Source of the DNA: Luidia sarsii
Lineage: Eukaryota > Echinodermata > Asteroidea > Paxillosida > Luidiidae
Length of the DNA stretch: 64,000 bases
Assembly: GCA_949987565.1 (NCBI GenBank)
Contig: OX465114.1
Span: 8,685,243 to 8,749,242 of the forward strand
Direction: 5' to 3'
This document shows positions 36,185 to 45,649 of this stretch, one piece after another. The position numbers and the translations under genes are program-made. Numbering within the stretch: position 1 is the first letter of the stretch; the number at the start of each line of letters is the position of its first letter. Below the pieces are notes generated by a model. That model had not been told where the DNA came from and ran no database searches. It saw only the letters and a list, made by a program, of their open reading frames with translations.

Positions 36185-36535
36185 AGAAAGGGAGGAGAAG
36201 AGAGAGAGAGAGGAGGGGAAGGGGGAGAAAAACAGACAGAAAGGCAGATATAGACAGATGGAAAGAAACAGAGAGAAACACACACAGATAGAGACAAAAA
36301 CAGAGAAAGAGACTGAGAGATAGTGAGAGACTGTGACAAACAGACAGACAGACAGAAGCTGAGTGAAAGAGAAGCAGAGATAGAGCGACAGAGAAAGGAA
36401 GAGATGCAGACAGACTGACAGGGACAGAGAGAGACAAACAGAGACAGAAAAAGACAGACAGATAGAAACAGTTTAGAAACAGAGGGAGACAGACAGACAC
36501 CCAGGGACAGACAATGAGTAAGAGAAAGCAGAACA
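36185..36535. repeat. Polypurine GACAGA tract
   Basis: GA-rich tract of GAGAGA and AGACAGACAGA units. The minus-strand Leu/Ser/Cys-rich frame is a repeat product. Confidence 0.9.
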
Positions 36536-39309
36536 GGATGAGGAGATTGTGGTAGCTAAACGATCCGCCGCTGAAAAAATATGTCCTCCTACTGTAGCGC
36601 CAAAGTCTAGGCACTGCACCCTCCCTCAGCATCTCTCCCTGCATCCCTGCATCCCTGCATCCCTGCCCCTCCCGACAAGGGCATTCAGTCAGCCAGGTGT
36701 TCCATTGTGTGCCAGGGACTGCCTCTCTCTCTCTCTCTCTTTCTTTCCTTTGGCAAACTCCTCCCGTCGGTTCCAATTCTAGAATCGATAACATCCCAGT
36801 CCCTTTTCTATTCCCCTTCTCTTTCTTTCTCTATTTTTTTTTTTTTTTTTTTTTTTTTGGGGGGGGGGGACGGGGATGCGTCTGTTTGACAGTTTGCCTT
36901 TCCCGTCCGTCTGCCCATAATGAAACGTGCAGGAGATTGTGGGGGCTTTAACGACATCGTCTGCTCAGTGATCACCATAACAACCCCCCCACACCCCGTC
37001 CCATATCCTCTCCTGATTCTCCTCGGCTGGAAAATAACTAAGGGTCTATTGAACTTGAGAATGTTCACAGAGAATTAGATTTGGATTTTTTTTTTTTATC
37101 TACGAACCACTGACCCGCCCCCCAAGGCTTAGGACGGATGATTTTCCTAGAGGAGAGAAGGTGGTCGGAGGTGTGCAGTGCAAAGACTTACTTTGGCATG
37201 CATGGTTTTATATTGATCAATCTTAATACCTTCTTGAAAAATTCACCGGATCCGATGTTTTGATCTTTGGTTTTTGTTTTTTTTTGCCTTTGAGGAAGGT
37301 CCTGCTAGGATTGTAGCATCAGGCCTGCTACTGAATGTATAGATTTTTTTTCTTTTTTTTTCTGAATTTTCATTTGCGTCATTGAAGTCAGTGGGAAGTT
37401 CGACTTGAGTTACTTCACTTGCTCTCGTGTGTATTGCACGGGACAGTGCCTGCACTGCGTGCTACTGAACTGTTAGAAAATTTACTGCCGGCGAGAATAC
37501 GGAGATGATTTTAAGAGCTAGGCAGTCCTTTGTTATTTAGAAAAAAAGATGGGCCGAAGCCGATCAGAGCTGCAAGGGGGAGTCGTCTAATGTATGCACG
37601 TCCCACACTGCAGAGGAGAGGATGAGGAGGGGGTTAGCAGCCGTGCATGTGCTTCCACTGTTCTCCAACTCTGCAGCAATGGGCAAGGCGGCTGCAGTCC
37701 CCTCCAGAATGTAGGCCGTTTACAACATGAAGGCTCAGGCTTAGGCTTTGGTCATTATTTCTATTTCTCTTCCCACGTTGTAATGTCACAGTCATGTAGG
37801 GACCAAAGCGTTTGGCCCCAGTTTCTCGACGGATACTCTGTACTTAAAAAAGGCAACACACCTTCAAATTCGGGACTGATTGCCCTCCACAGACACCGAT
37901 CTAAAATCAAGTACAGACTTGAAATCCTTAAAAAAAAAAAAAAAAAAAATTCACAAAGTATCTTGGCTTTCACGGTAGGAAGGGGTAGGATAAGATTTGA
38001 ACCAAGGTCGCAGACTTAGGGTAGGCGGCGAAATTTGCACCTTGCCAACACGAGCTCGCGACGGGAGTTGGCCGTCTATTTGGTGTCTGCACTCTGTGGA
38101 TAATGTTTTCCCGTCGAACTGTCTCGGGGCGGGGAATGGGACGAGGGACTCCAAACCCGCACCCCCCCCCCCCACAAAAAAAAGAAAAAAGAGGAGTGAT
38201 GTTTATTTAGGAAACTGTTTTCAAAGAACGGATCGCTTGAATGACAGGCAGACTGCCAGCCCTCTATGCACTTGTGTAGTCTACTGCAGAGCGGAATTCA
38301 TTCTAGACGTTTGCCAGTGTGGCGGGGGGGGGGGGGGAGGAAGAGAGGGGAAATCGTTAACTTTTCATAAAAGCTATTTCTTCGATCGGAATTTTTATTT
38401 CATTTTTAAGACAGACTCTTGTCATTCTTTATGTTTGTCAGTGCAAAAGAGACAGCTAGTTTATATGTATGGTCGAACCCCCCCCCCCCCACACACACAC
38501 AACCCTACCAAATTAATGGATAGCTAAGGGTTTAGAACACCGGTGTGTGCCGTTTTACTAGAGGTCTCAGGTTCACATCCTGCTCTCAAATTTCCTTATA
38601 TCTTGAGTTATTGTAAACAAATTGACTGGAAATGCACAGGAGTGAATGGTTAATTGCTTTCTGGACAGACTCCAGCTGTGATCGTGACCCCCTCGACCCC
38701 CCTCCTCCCCAGCCACAGATAAAAACAAACCGAATGAGATGATGCGAGGGACGTTTAACACGGGGTTGGGGCGGGCTTGCACTGCATCCGCTGACAGAGC
38801 AAGCAATTATTACAGCTGAGCTTCGATTTGACATGAGGAGGGCAGACAGCTGGCTTCTTGACCCACTACTGCCCTACGGTTTGACCCAGTAAGAGCACGG
38901 CTCAGCCAGGCCAGACCCCTTCCTCTCACCCCCGTTCCTCCTCCCCCATCTTCTCAACTTCCTTTCCTCCCGTCTCCGTTCTTCTTTAAAAGAGAAGAGT
39001 CCTGGGGGGGGGGGGGGCGTCAGGACAACTCAAGCCCCGACCACAAATGACAGCCACCACAGTTCAAGGAGTGGAGGGCTGTATAGGACATGGGGCTGTG
39101 CACACAGTGAGCTTCTTGGTTTTTTTTTCTTTGGGGAAAGGTTTTTGGAACTGGGGGGGGGGGAGAAAGAGGAAGCAACACACTTAACCCATATGGCCCA
39201 GTCGCTGGCAAATTGACAGCCTTCTCTCATCTCTTACTCTCTCTCTCTCTCTCCCCTCCCTAAGTCTTGTTAGCGACAGTTTCCATTTGAAGGGAGTGGG
39301 AACCTATGT
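36536..39309. other. Non-coding DNA before exon 43
   Basis: Mostly unique. It contains T-run 36834-36858, a foldback half at 37288-37328 (TTGAGGAAGGTCCTGCTAGG), poly-A 37930-37949, C-run 38162-38173, a SINE-like B-box scrap at 38555-38580 and G-run 39004-39017. I searched for an exon 42 equivalent and saw none. Frames up to 176 codons lack any spectrin-like pattern. Confidence 0.5.
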
Positions 39310-39430
39310 GATTCCTCCTTTCCTTATATCCACCTCTTCCTCCTGCTCCTCTTCTTGCTCATCTTCCTGCTCCTCTTCCTCTTCCTCCTCCTCTTCCTCC
39401 TCCTCTTTCTCCTCCTCTTTCTCCTCCTCT

Positions 39431-39468
<38 letters not shown>

Positions 39469-39530
39469 CTCTTTCTCCTGCTCCTCTTATTGCTCCTCCT
39501 ACTCTTCCTCTTCCTCCCCTTCTCCTTCTC

Positions 39531-39582
<52 letters not shown>

Positions 39583-39812
39583 CTCTTCCTCCTCTTCCTC
39601 CTGCTCCTCTTCTTGCTCCTCCTTCTCTTCCTCCTCTTCCTCCCCTTCCCCTTCCCCTTCCTCTTCCTCCTCCTTCCCTTTCTCCACCTCTTCTTGCTCC
39701 TCTTGTTCCAGTTCCGCTTCGTACTCTTCCTCCTCTTCCTCCTCTTCCCCCTCCTCTTCCTCCTCTTCTTCCTGGTCCTGCTCCTCCTTCTCCTGCTCCT
39801 CTTCCTTACGCC
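39310..39812. repeat. (CTTCCTCCT)n polypyrimidine satellite
   Basis: About 500 bp of TCCTCC and CTCTTC trinucleotide units with GCT variants. All frames are open because the unit is a multiple of three, giving poly-Ser, poly-Leu and Lys/Arg frames of 170 to 210 codons. Confidence 0.95.
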
Positions 39813-39819
39813 AATTGCA

Positions 39820-39927
39820 AGGGCAAAGAGCATCGCACAGATACCCTGCGACCTATCACCACTACGGAGGGTTATCCAGTGTTAGCCGAATCATAGTGGA
39901 TCGTAAGGCTCTGTGAAAACCACCCCA
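39820..39927. mobile_element. MITE-like element family D, truncated
   Basis: CGCACAGATACCCTGCGACC, CTATCACCACTACGGAGGGT, TATCCAGT and GTGAAAACCACCCCA match the element at 59502-59655 in the same order. The left end is cut by the CT satellite. Its right end is the left breakpoint of the exon 43 duplication. Confidence 0.65.
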
Positions 39928-40199
39928 CAACTCTTGTTTGCGTTCTCTGGGATGTTCAGTATTTCTTACGGACCACGGTGCCTTGTTTTTTTCTCTCTTG
40001 GTAGGTAATCCAAGAGGCCCTAGACAATTTGCGGGCAGATCATGAGGCTTTGTGAAAACCACCCCACAACTCTACTTTCCCCGCTCTGTTGGATGCATGC
40101 AGCATTTTCAGTATTTCTTACGGACTACCGTGTCCTGTTTCTTTTCTCTCTTGCTAGGTAATCCAAGAGGCCCTGGACAATTTGCGGGCGGACGTGGAG
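39908..40199 (+). repeat. Tandem duplication of intron end and exon 43 start
   Basis: Copy 1 runs from 39908 to 40046 and copy 2 from 40047 to about 40199. Both start with GCT(C/T)TGTGAAAACCACCCCA, share GTATTTCTTACGGAC and TTTTCTCTCTTG(G/C)TAG, and end in the first 42 nt of exon 43. Copy 2 has about 14 extra bases near 40090-40105. The right breakpoint of the first copy is inside exon 43 at codon 14. Confidence 0.9.
40005..40046 (+). pseudogene. Truncated duplicate of exon 43 start
   Basis: Forty-two nt follow an intact-looking acceptor (TTTTTCTCTCTTGGTAG) and differ from the true exon 43 start at 6 positions by my count. In the dystrophin frame it reads VIQEALDNLRADHE, then AL and a TGA at 40053-40055 in the flanking MITE-derived sequence. 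It has no good donor. If spliced in it would end the protein, so it is a decoy exon relic. Confidence 0.85.
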
Positions 40200-40330
40200 A
40201 CACTGCGGGCCAGCCAGCATGACCTCCTGGCCTCGGCCAGCCAGCCCGAGCAGACACGCATCCAGCAGGTGATGGAGCCCGCTGGACAGGACTGGGAGCG
40301 GGTCAACAGGGAGTACAGGGACAGGCTCGG
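40158..40330 (+). CDS. DMD: Dystrophin-family exon 43
   Basis: This exon encodes 57 codons plus 2 nt of a spectrin-like repeat equivalent to the end of human R16. It starts after TTTTCTCTCTTGCTAG in phase 0 and ends at CTCGG|GTGAGT in phase 2. The length, 173 nt, equals human DMD exon 43 as I recall it. The C-terminal part, with DWERVNREYRDRLG, aligns with human QWEKVNKMYKDRQG, including the heptad tryptophan. The N-terminal half (VIQEALDNLRADVETLRASQ) is helical but less similar. Dystrophin links cortical actin to the membrane dystroglycan complex, and this part belongs to the rod. Codons are strongly G/C-ending. Its first 42 nt also occur as a decoy copy 153 nt upstream. Utrophin-type ancestry is equally possible, since invertebrates carry one pre-duplication gene. 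Confidence 0.93.
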
Positions 40331-40479
40331 GTGAGTGGCCGGGCTAACCTCAGGATCTCCCCCCCCCCTAGTAGCTGGGGTCTTGAATCATTCAGTTTAT
40401 GAGACATGAAGTGTTTTAATAAAAACTGCTTATTGACTAAACTGACCTGCAATGCATAAATCTCTTAAGTGAGAGGGCC

Positions 40480-40600
40480 TGATGACATTTCGATCCTAGC
40501 AGGACCTTTGAGAAAGGTCCTGCTAGGATCGAAACGTTTCAATCCTAGTTTTGATCCTAACAGGACATTTGAGAAAGGTCCTGTTAGGATCAAAATGTTA
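40480..40600. repeat. Two adjacent foldback palindromes
   Basis: Palindrome 1 has arms 40488-40509 and 40513-40534, 22 bp without mismatch and a 3-nt loop (GAG). Palindrome 2 has arms of about 22 bp at 40550-40571 and 40575-40596, with the same GAG loop and one mismatch. Compared with palindrome 1, palindrome 2 has AACAGG for AGCAGG on the left and CCTGTT for CCTGCT on the right, so the change is matched on both arms. Confidence 0.85.
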
Positions 40601-40619
40601 TGCCCTCTAACTTTTTAGT

Positions 40620-41045
40620 TATGAGACCTAGAGGGACGGGGAGAGAATGGGACAGAGAGATAGTGGGACAGACAAGAGGGAAAGGGATAGATATTGAGAG
40701 AGATAGAGATCAAGATAGTCAAGGAGAGACAGAGAGAGACAGAGATAGGCAGAGAGAGGCATACATGTACATGTAGATAGGCAGAGAGAGACAGAGATAG
40801 GCAGTGAGAGGCAGAGGTAGACAGAGAAAGACCCAGACCCAGAGAGAGAGACAAAGAGACAGAGAGAGAGACAGAGAAAGACAGACTCAGAGAGACAGAG
40901 AAAGGCAGAGAATCAGAGCGAGATACAGAGAAAGACAGAAAAAGACGGTTGGAGAGAGAGACGGGGAGAAACGGAGAGAGGTAGACAAACAGTTGCAGAG
41001 AATCAGAGAGGCATAGAGAGACAGAGAGAGAGAGAGACAAGCAGA
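40620..41045. repeat. Polypurine GACAGA tract in intron 43
   Basis: GAGACAGAGA-rich tract with a palindromic ATACATGTACATGTAG at about 40759-40775. The minus-strand Ser/Leu-rich frame is a repeat product. Confidence 0.92.
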
Positions 41046-41141
41046 GGGGTAGAATGAGACAGAAATCCGCCTTTCAGATCCTGCTTGATTGAGTGTGAAT
41101 GTGAGTGGGTCTAAGAGTGTGTTTTTTCTTGTTGTTCCCAG

Positions 41142-41292
41142 GCGGTTTGAGCTGTGCCTGGAGCAATGGAGGAAGTTTCACTGCGACATGCGGGACCTCG
41201 GCCAGTGGCTGAGTCAGGCCGAGAAGGTCATCCAGGACTGCCGCAACTCGGCCGGCCGGCTGGACCCCAGCAAGGCCCGCGCCCGGCAACTG
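41142..41292 (+). CDS. DMD: Dystrophin-family exon 44
   Basis: Encodes the first helix and part of the second of the spectrin repeat equivalent to human R17. It begins after GTTGTTCCCAG with one nt that completes the GGG codon from exon 43, and ends at CAACTG|GTACGG in phase 0. Length is 151 nt against 148 in human exon 44, an in-frame difference of one codon. RFELCLEQWRKFHCDMRDLG aligns with human RFDRSVEKWRRFHYDIKIFN, and QWLSQAEKV with QWLTEAEQF. Both helix tryptophans are kept. In vertebrate dystrophin the R16-R17 pair binds neuronal nitric oxide synthase, with a key segment in this first helix. Whether that holds here is unknown. G/C-ending codons dominate, as in its neighbours. Confidence 0.96.
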
Positions 41293-42140
41293 GTACGGCT
41301 TTCTTGACATCCTTCTTTTTCTCCCCTTAACCCCCCCCCCCACCAATTATTCATTGGGTGTGTACAAATCAGCTTCCCCAAATCGACCCCTGCTCATCCC
41401 CGGCTGGACCTGATGGCATTACCCCCTGACCTCACCTGCCTGTGATGCATTCAGATTAGATTCACCAGGTCTACTATAACCGTGGGTTATATGCAACTAA
41501 CGAATGAAGATACTTGGAGACAACGTTGTACTTGGAGTGATGTGGTTTATTCGGCTGGATACGATGTCTGTTTGATTCTCCATTCAGCAGGGTTTATATA
41601 CATTTTTATGATCATTCCAAACATGCAAATATCACAGGAGTTTCCTGCCTTATTAGGTATTGCTTAACAGTCACTTGCATATTCATATATACAATCAAAG
41701 GATGTGTTTGGTCCACTATTGGTCTTGGGCAGGGCTAGGCAAATGAGTAAAGGTGGCTTTCCGTGAACTGACTCACTGTGGCCAAGTTCCGGTCCAGCCC
41801 AGTGTCCGCATTCCTCGGACAGGTCTCACTTCTAGGAAAGGGGTCTTGCCCCTTCAAGGCCAAGTTACACATACAGTACATTTACACAAACATGGTGTTT
41901 TATCATGGTGATACTACTATACCGGTTGGCTCGGACATCATTACGTCCTAACTTTCCCACGGTGCATCCGGATTACCTTCACCAGGTCTACCACCCTGTG
42001 GCTTTGATATCACTACCCCCTAACTTTAATACCCTCTTCACAGCCCACTGTGATTGTCCATCCCTCCCTCTGGTTCTCAACCACCAACCCTCTTTTCTCT
42101 TTTTTTCTTTTCTTCTTCTCTTTTTTGGTCCCGGCCGTAG
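41293..42140 (+). other. Intron 44 (848 bp)
   Basis: It begins GTACGG and ends GGCCGTAG. The content is mostly unique, with loose repetition of CACCAGGTCTAC and TACCCCCTGACCT-like phrases at about 41415-41475 and 41980-42025. In human the same intron is about 250 kb and holds the Dp140 promoter. I see no promoter signal here. Confidence 0.85.
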
Positions 42141-42316
42141 AGCCTAGAGGAGGGCATTGCCAACCATCAGAGCATGGTCAGCTCACTCAACAACAACGGG
42201 GAGACCATCATTGCCCAGACGTCCACGCCGGACGGCGGCATGATGAAGGAGAAGCTGGAAGGGCTGAATGCCCGCTGGCGCTCTGTCTGCACTGAGGTCA
42301 CCTCCTGGAAGGAGAG
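42141..42316 (+). CDS. DMD: Dystrophin-family exon 45
   Basis: Encodes the second and third helices of the R17-equivalent spectrin repeat. It starts in phase 0 after GTCCCGGCCGTAG and ends AGAG|GTACGT in phase 2. The length of 176 nt is identical to human exon 45 as I recall it. LNNNGETIIAQTSTPDGGMM aligns with human LNATGEEIIQQSSKTDASIL, then KEKLEGLNARWRSVC with QEKLGSLNLRWQEVC, an unusually close match for a rod exon. The conserved tryptophan of helix C is present. It lies 848 bp after exon 44 and 2.6 kb before exon 46. This is the most secure single homology in the window. Confidence 0.97.
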
Positions 42317-42359
42317 GTACGTATGGCGCCTGACGGAATCCTGATGTCAGGCTCTCTGA

Positions 42360-42646
42360 ATTCCTCTCTTTCTCTCTCTCTGTCTCTCTCTGTCTTTGTC
42401 TGTCTCTCTGTCTGTCTCTGTCTCTCTCAGTCTCTCACTTTCTCTCTCTGTCTCTGTCTGTATCTCGCTTTGTCTCTTTCTGTCTCTCTGTCTCTTTCTG
42501 TCTCTCTGTCTTTCTCTGTCTTTCTCTGTTTTTCTCTGTCTCTTTCTGTCTCTCTCTGTCTCTCTGTTTCTATCTCTGTCTCTCTCTGTGTTTCTCTGTC
42601 TCTCCCTGTCTCTCTGTCTCTCTGTCTCTCTCTGGCTCTCTCTCTG

Positions 42647-42677
<31 letters not shown>

Positions 42678-43115
42678 GTCTCTCTCTGTCTTTCTCTGTC
42701 TGTCTCTCTGTCTCTCTCTGTCTTTCTCTGTCTCTTTGTTTTTCTCTGTCTTTCCGTCTCTCTCTGTCTCTCTATCTTTCTGTCTTTCTCTCTCTCTGTC
42801 TATTTCTGTCTTTCTCTGTCTCTCTCTGTCTCTCTGTCTTTCTCTGTCTATCTCTGTCTCTCTCTGTCTCTCCCTGTTTCTCTCTCTTTCTCTCTCTTTC
42901 TCTCTCTGTCTCTCTCTGTCTCTCTGTCTCTCTCTGTCTCTCACTCTGTCTCTGTCTCTCTCTGTCTCTCTGTCTCTCTGTCTTTCTCCGTCTCTCTTTG
43001 TCTCTCTGTCTTATCTATCTCTGTCTCCCCTGTCTCTCTCTCTCTCTGTTTCTCTCTCTGTTTCTCTCTCTGTCTCTCTCAGTGTCTCTGTCTCTGTCTC
43101 TCTCAGTGTCTCCTG
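42360..43115. repeat. Polypyrimidine CTGT tract in intron 45
   Basis: About 750 bp of TCTCTGTC and TCTTTCTG units starting only about 45 bp after the exon 45 donor. Frames of 240 to 267 codons on the + strand are repeat products. Confidence 0.94.
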
Positions 43116-43849
43116 TTCTGACATAATACAGTTATTTCCCCTCTTTTGGCCGTAATCACCTAAGTTTTGATGAAGTTGCCGAAGAAAAGGGGTCCTGGAA
43201 TTTGAGAATTTTCAGCGGAGAAGTCACAGAAAAGTCATGTAGGAAAAAGTCCTGGGATCAGTCATGGAGAAATCACGTGATGTATTTTGGAGAAGGTGCA
43301 GGAACCGCGTGTGCTTTTCCGTTGCCGCCGTTGAAAACTCTTGGAGTGTTTCCATTCAACTCCCCGGTCATTTGTCTCGGCGCCACTGGCGCATTCCCCG
43401 GACTGTCTCATATTCACACACCAATGCCTGATATGCTACAGATTGCGTGGCTAGTGAAAGGCGCCTACGCTAATTCCCCCACATTGGCCAATTCCATCAC
43501 ATTTGTTTTTCCTATGTAACTTCACACCCTTTTTTTTTCTGCCGCTGAAAACCTAAAGAATACTCCACAAGTCTACTAAAGAGTGGAATTCTCCTCTCTC
43601 TTTTTTTTTTGGGGGGGGGGGTGTTTAAATTTGGTTTATATGTTCACGTTGCGTGCCTCAGTAAATGAAACGCCAAATTTACAGGCCTGCAAGGGATCAC
43701 GCATAAACAAGTAATTGTGCATTCCGTGTACAGACAGAAATATTTCCAATCAATTTTCTCTGTTTGATGCACATATAAACAAGGTGTTTTTTCTGGATTT
43801 ATTTTTGCCTTTTTTCTTTTTTCCTTTTTCTTTTTTCAAATTTCCATTT

Positions 43850-44060
43850 GGTTTCATTTTGTTACCATTTGGTTTCGTTACCATTTGGTTTCTTTTTGGT
43901 TTCATTTCGTTACCATTTGGTTTCATTTTGTTACCATTTGGTTTCATTTTGTTACCATTTGGTTTCATTTTGTTATCATTTGGTTTCATTTTGGTTTCAT
44001 TTCGTTACCCATTTGGGTTTTTTGTTTCACTTCATTACTATTTGGTTTCTTTTTCTACTC
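43850..44060. repeat. 21-bp minisatellite
   Basis: Units of TTACCATTTGGTTTCATTTTG, with truncated and TTTTTGGTTTC variants, about ten copies. The reverse strand reads as repeats of the peptide MKPNGNK because the unit is seven codons long. Confidence 0.92.
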
Positions 44061-44209
44061 TTTAATGTTCTTTTTTTTGGGGGGGGGTCTTTAAATAATT
44101 TGTTTTTAGGAACAAAAAAGTACCATAAATCTGTTGCTAACTGCTTACCAACCTGTTCGACTTGTTGCATTTTTTTATTTTATTTCAAAGCTCCGGCGTT
44201 TCCATCCCA

Positions 44210-44262
44210 GCTGGGCCTTTCGAAAAAACTTTGCTAGGATCAAAATGTCTGGCCTCCTACAT
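44210..44262. repeat. Foldback-family half unit, diverged
   Basis: GCCTTTCGAAAAAACTTTGC continued by TAGGATCAAAATGTCTGGCC is a diverged arm of the family. It is followed by a GAGTCAGTAGGC tail resembling the other tails. Confidence 0.55.
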
Positions 44263-44639
44263 TTATCATCACTCGAGTCAGTAGGCTTTGTGCAACATGT
44301 TTGTATCACCTCCTGGGCATATACAAATGTATTTCATTTCTCAATCAAGCAAAGGAAAGAGAACCTACCCCAAAAATATGACACAACAATTCCTATATAG
44401 TTTCCCTTTCCTTGCTTTAGTGATAAAAAATATTTGTAAAAAACCACCTGCATCCACTGTGTATGATCCCTGAACTGCTTCAACCAAGTTTTCAAGGAAA
44501 TGTTGTGTGCCTCTGAAAGGAAACGGGTGCATGATTCTCGTAGATATACGGCAGTTTAAGGTGAAATGTTTCTGACTGTCGCCTCCACCCTGGCAAAGAT
44601 AAAGGACAGTTTGGAAAGGCTTCCACCTTTTGGGCAGGA

Positions 44640-44722
44640 CAGCTCTGGGCAGTTGAGGGCGCTGGTATGTTGAGCCCTACATGTAGGTCTCGGGCTCAAG
44701 TCCCGGTCCGGTCGAGGCTTTT
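44640..44722 (+). mobile_element. tRNA-like SINE segment
   Basis: GGTCTCGGGCTCAAGTCCCG holds a B-box-like GGCTCAAGTCC about 50 nt after an A-box-like GGGCAGTTGAGGGC, and is followed by GGTCCGGTCGAGGCTTTTCT and an AT tail. The same layout occurs at 52240-52330 and 60585-60660. The arms do not pair as a functional tRNA. Confidence 0.6.
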
Positions 44723-44872
44723 CTTTTGCCAATTTTTCAATTAAAAAAAACCCAAAATCAAATTCAATATGAGAAGAATTGGGCCTTAAAGAACAGACAA
44801 AGAAACCGGAGAAGTCGCATATCTCTCCCTGCTAGTCATCTACTTTACTTGTGTGTCCACCGTGTTTGGCAG

Positions 44873-45023
44873 GTTTCAGGACGGCGGGGAGAAACTGGAG
44901 AGCTACCGCGAGGAGTATGAGGAGCTCCAGTCCTGGCTGGACGAGTGCCAAGGCCTGATGGAAGGGCCCCAGCCCATCCCCGGCGACGACAAATCCCTGG
45001 AGGACCTGCTGGACAAAGTCAAG
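44873..45023 (+). CDS. DMD: Dystrophin-family exon 46
   Basis: Encodes the start of the spectrin repeat equivalent to human R18. It begins after CGTGTTTGGCAG with the G that completes an Arg codon from exon 45, and ends at GTCAAG|GTACCA in phase 0. Length is 151 nt against 148 in human exon 46. FQDGGEKLESYREEYEELQS then WLDECQGLMEGPQPIPGDDK aligns with human LEEQKNILSEFQRDLNEFVL then WLEEADNIASIPLEPGKEQQ. The helix A tryptophan of WLDE matches human WLEE, and LEDLLDKVK matches LKEKLEQVK. The one-codon length difference is in frame. Intron 46, which follows, is only 626 bp and holds a family A MITE. Confidence 0.95.
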
Positions 45024-45649
45024 GTACCAGACCGGTCCGGCGTGTGTTGTTAACTCTGTGAACAGCGCACCCTGTTACGAATCTGTAGGGCTTACAAATA
45101 GGTCAATGTTCAGCTTTTGGAACGAAATAGTTTTTGGGAATGCAGGCTCGGTATGATTGCAGGCTCTGTGCCTGGGTGTACATTTCCACCACATATTAAC
45201 CTGAAAATACAGGCTGGCATTTTTTCACCCACTTATGCAAAGCCTTAAGCTTTATGGTTACTTTTCCCATTTTAAGTCCAGTGGGAACGGCCCAGTTAAA
45301 TTTCCTCTCGGTTACTTGAACCGAGCCGAATGGTTACTTTTACCGGCCAACCTCTGCCCAGTAAAAAGTGACTGCCAGGTAAGTTTAACCGAGCCGATTA
45401 GTCCAGTGGAAACGCACCACTCGGTAAAATGCGACTTGCCGTACATGCACAGTGCACAAATAATATTTGCCAGCTCGGTTACTGTAACCATCGTCTCGGT
45501 TAAATTGACCGACTCAATTTGGGAACGACGGTCAAATTTGACAATTGGAAATTTAATCATCATCTCGGTTAGATTTTAGCCCAGTGGAAATGCGGCTTTA
45601 AGGTCTTATTCTCTTAAACTTGGCATTTTTTTTGTCGCCTTCTGCTCAG
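45024..45649 (+). other. Intron 46 (626 bp)
   Basis: It begins GTACCA and ends TCTGCTCAG. More than half is the family A element at 45241-45602, whose right end lies about 50 bp from the exon 47 acceptor. Confidence 0.88.
45241..45602. mobile_element. MITE-like element, family A, shorter copy
   Basis: The right end AGCCCAGTGGAAATGCGGCT and the interior GGTTACTTTTCCCATTTTAA, GGCCAACCTCTGCCCAG and GTTTAACCGAGCCGA match the 27141 copy. The left terminus (AGCCTTAAGC) is degraded and about 150 bp of the interior are missing. Confidence 0.78.

Larger units (their letters stand above)
40331..41141 (+). other. Intron 43 (811 bp) with palindromes and GA tract
   Basis: It begins GTGAGT and ends TTGTTCCCAG. 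It holds two foldback palindromes at 40480-40600 and a GA-rich tract at 40620-41045, listed separately. Confidence 0.85.
42317..44872 (+). other. Intron 45 (2556 bp)
   Basis: It begins GTACGT and ends GTTTGGCAG. It is filled by a CT-rich tract (42360-43115), about 700 bp of unique DNA with a G-run at 43611-43621, a 21-bp minisatellite (43850-44060), a foldback half (about 44210-44260) and a tRNA-like SINE segment (44640-44722). Confidence 0.85.

Noticed and set aside
37594..38527. Possible exon 42 in the frames before exon 43
   Set aside because: None has the spectrin heptad pattern or the expected acceptor/donor phases, and one frame crosses a poly-A run.
39287..39916. Poly-Ser, poly-Leu and Lys/Arg frames of 170-210 codons
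   Set aside because: Products of a trinucleotide-based pyrimidine satellite. No unique coding flank.
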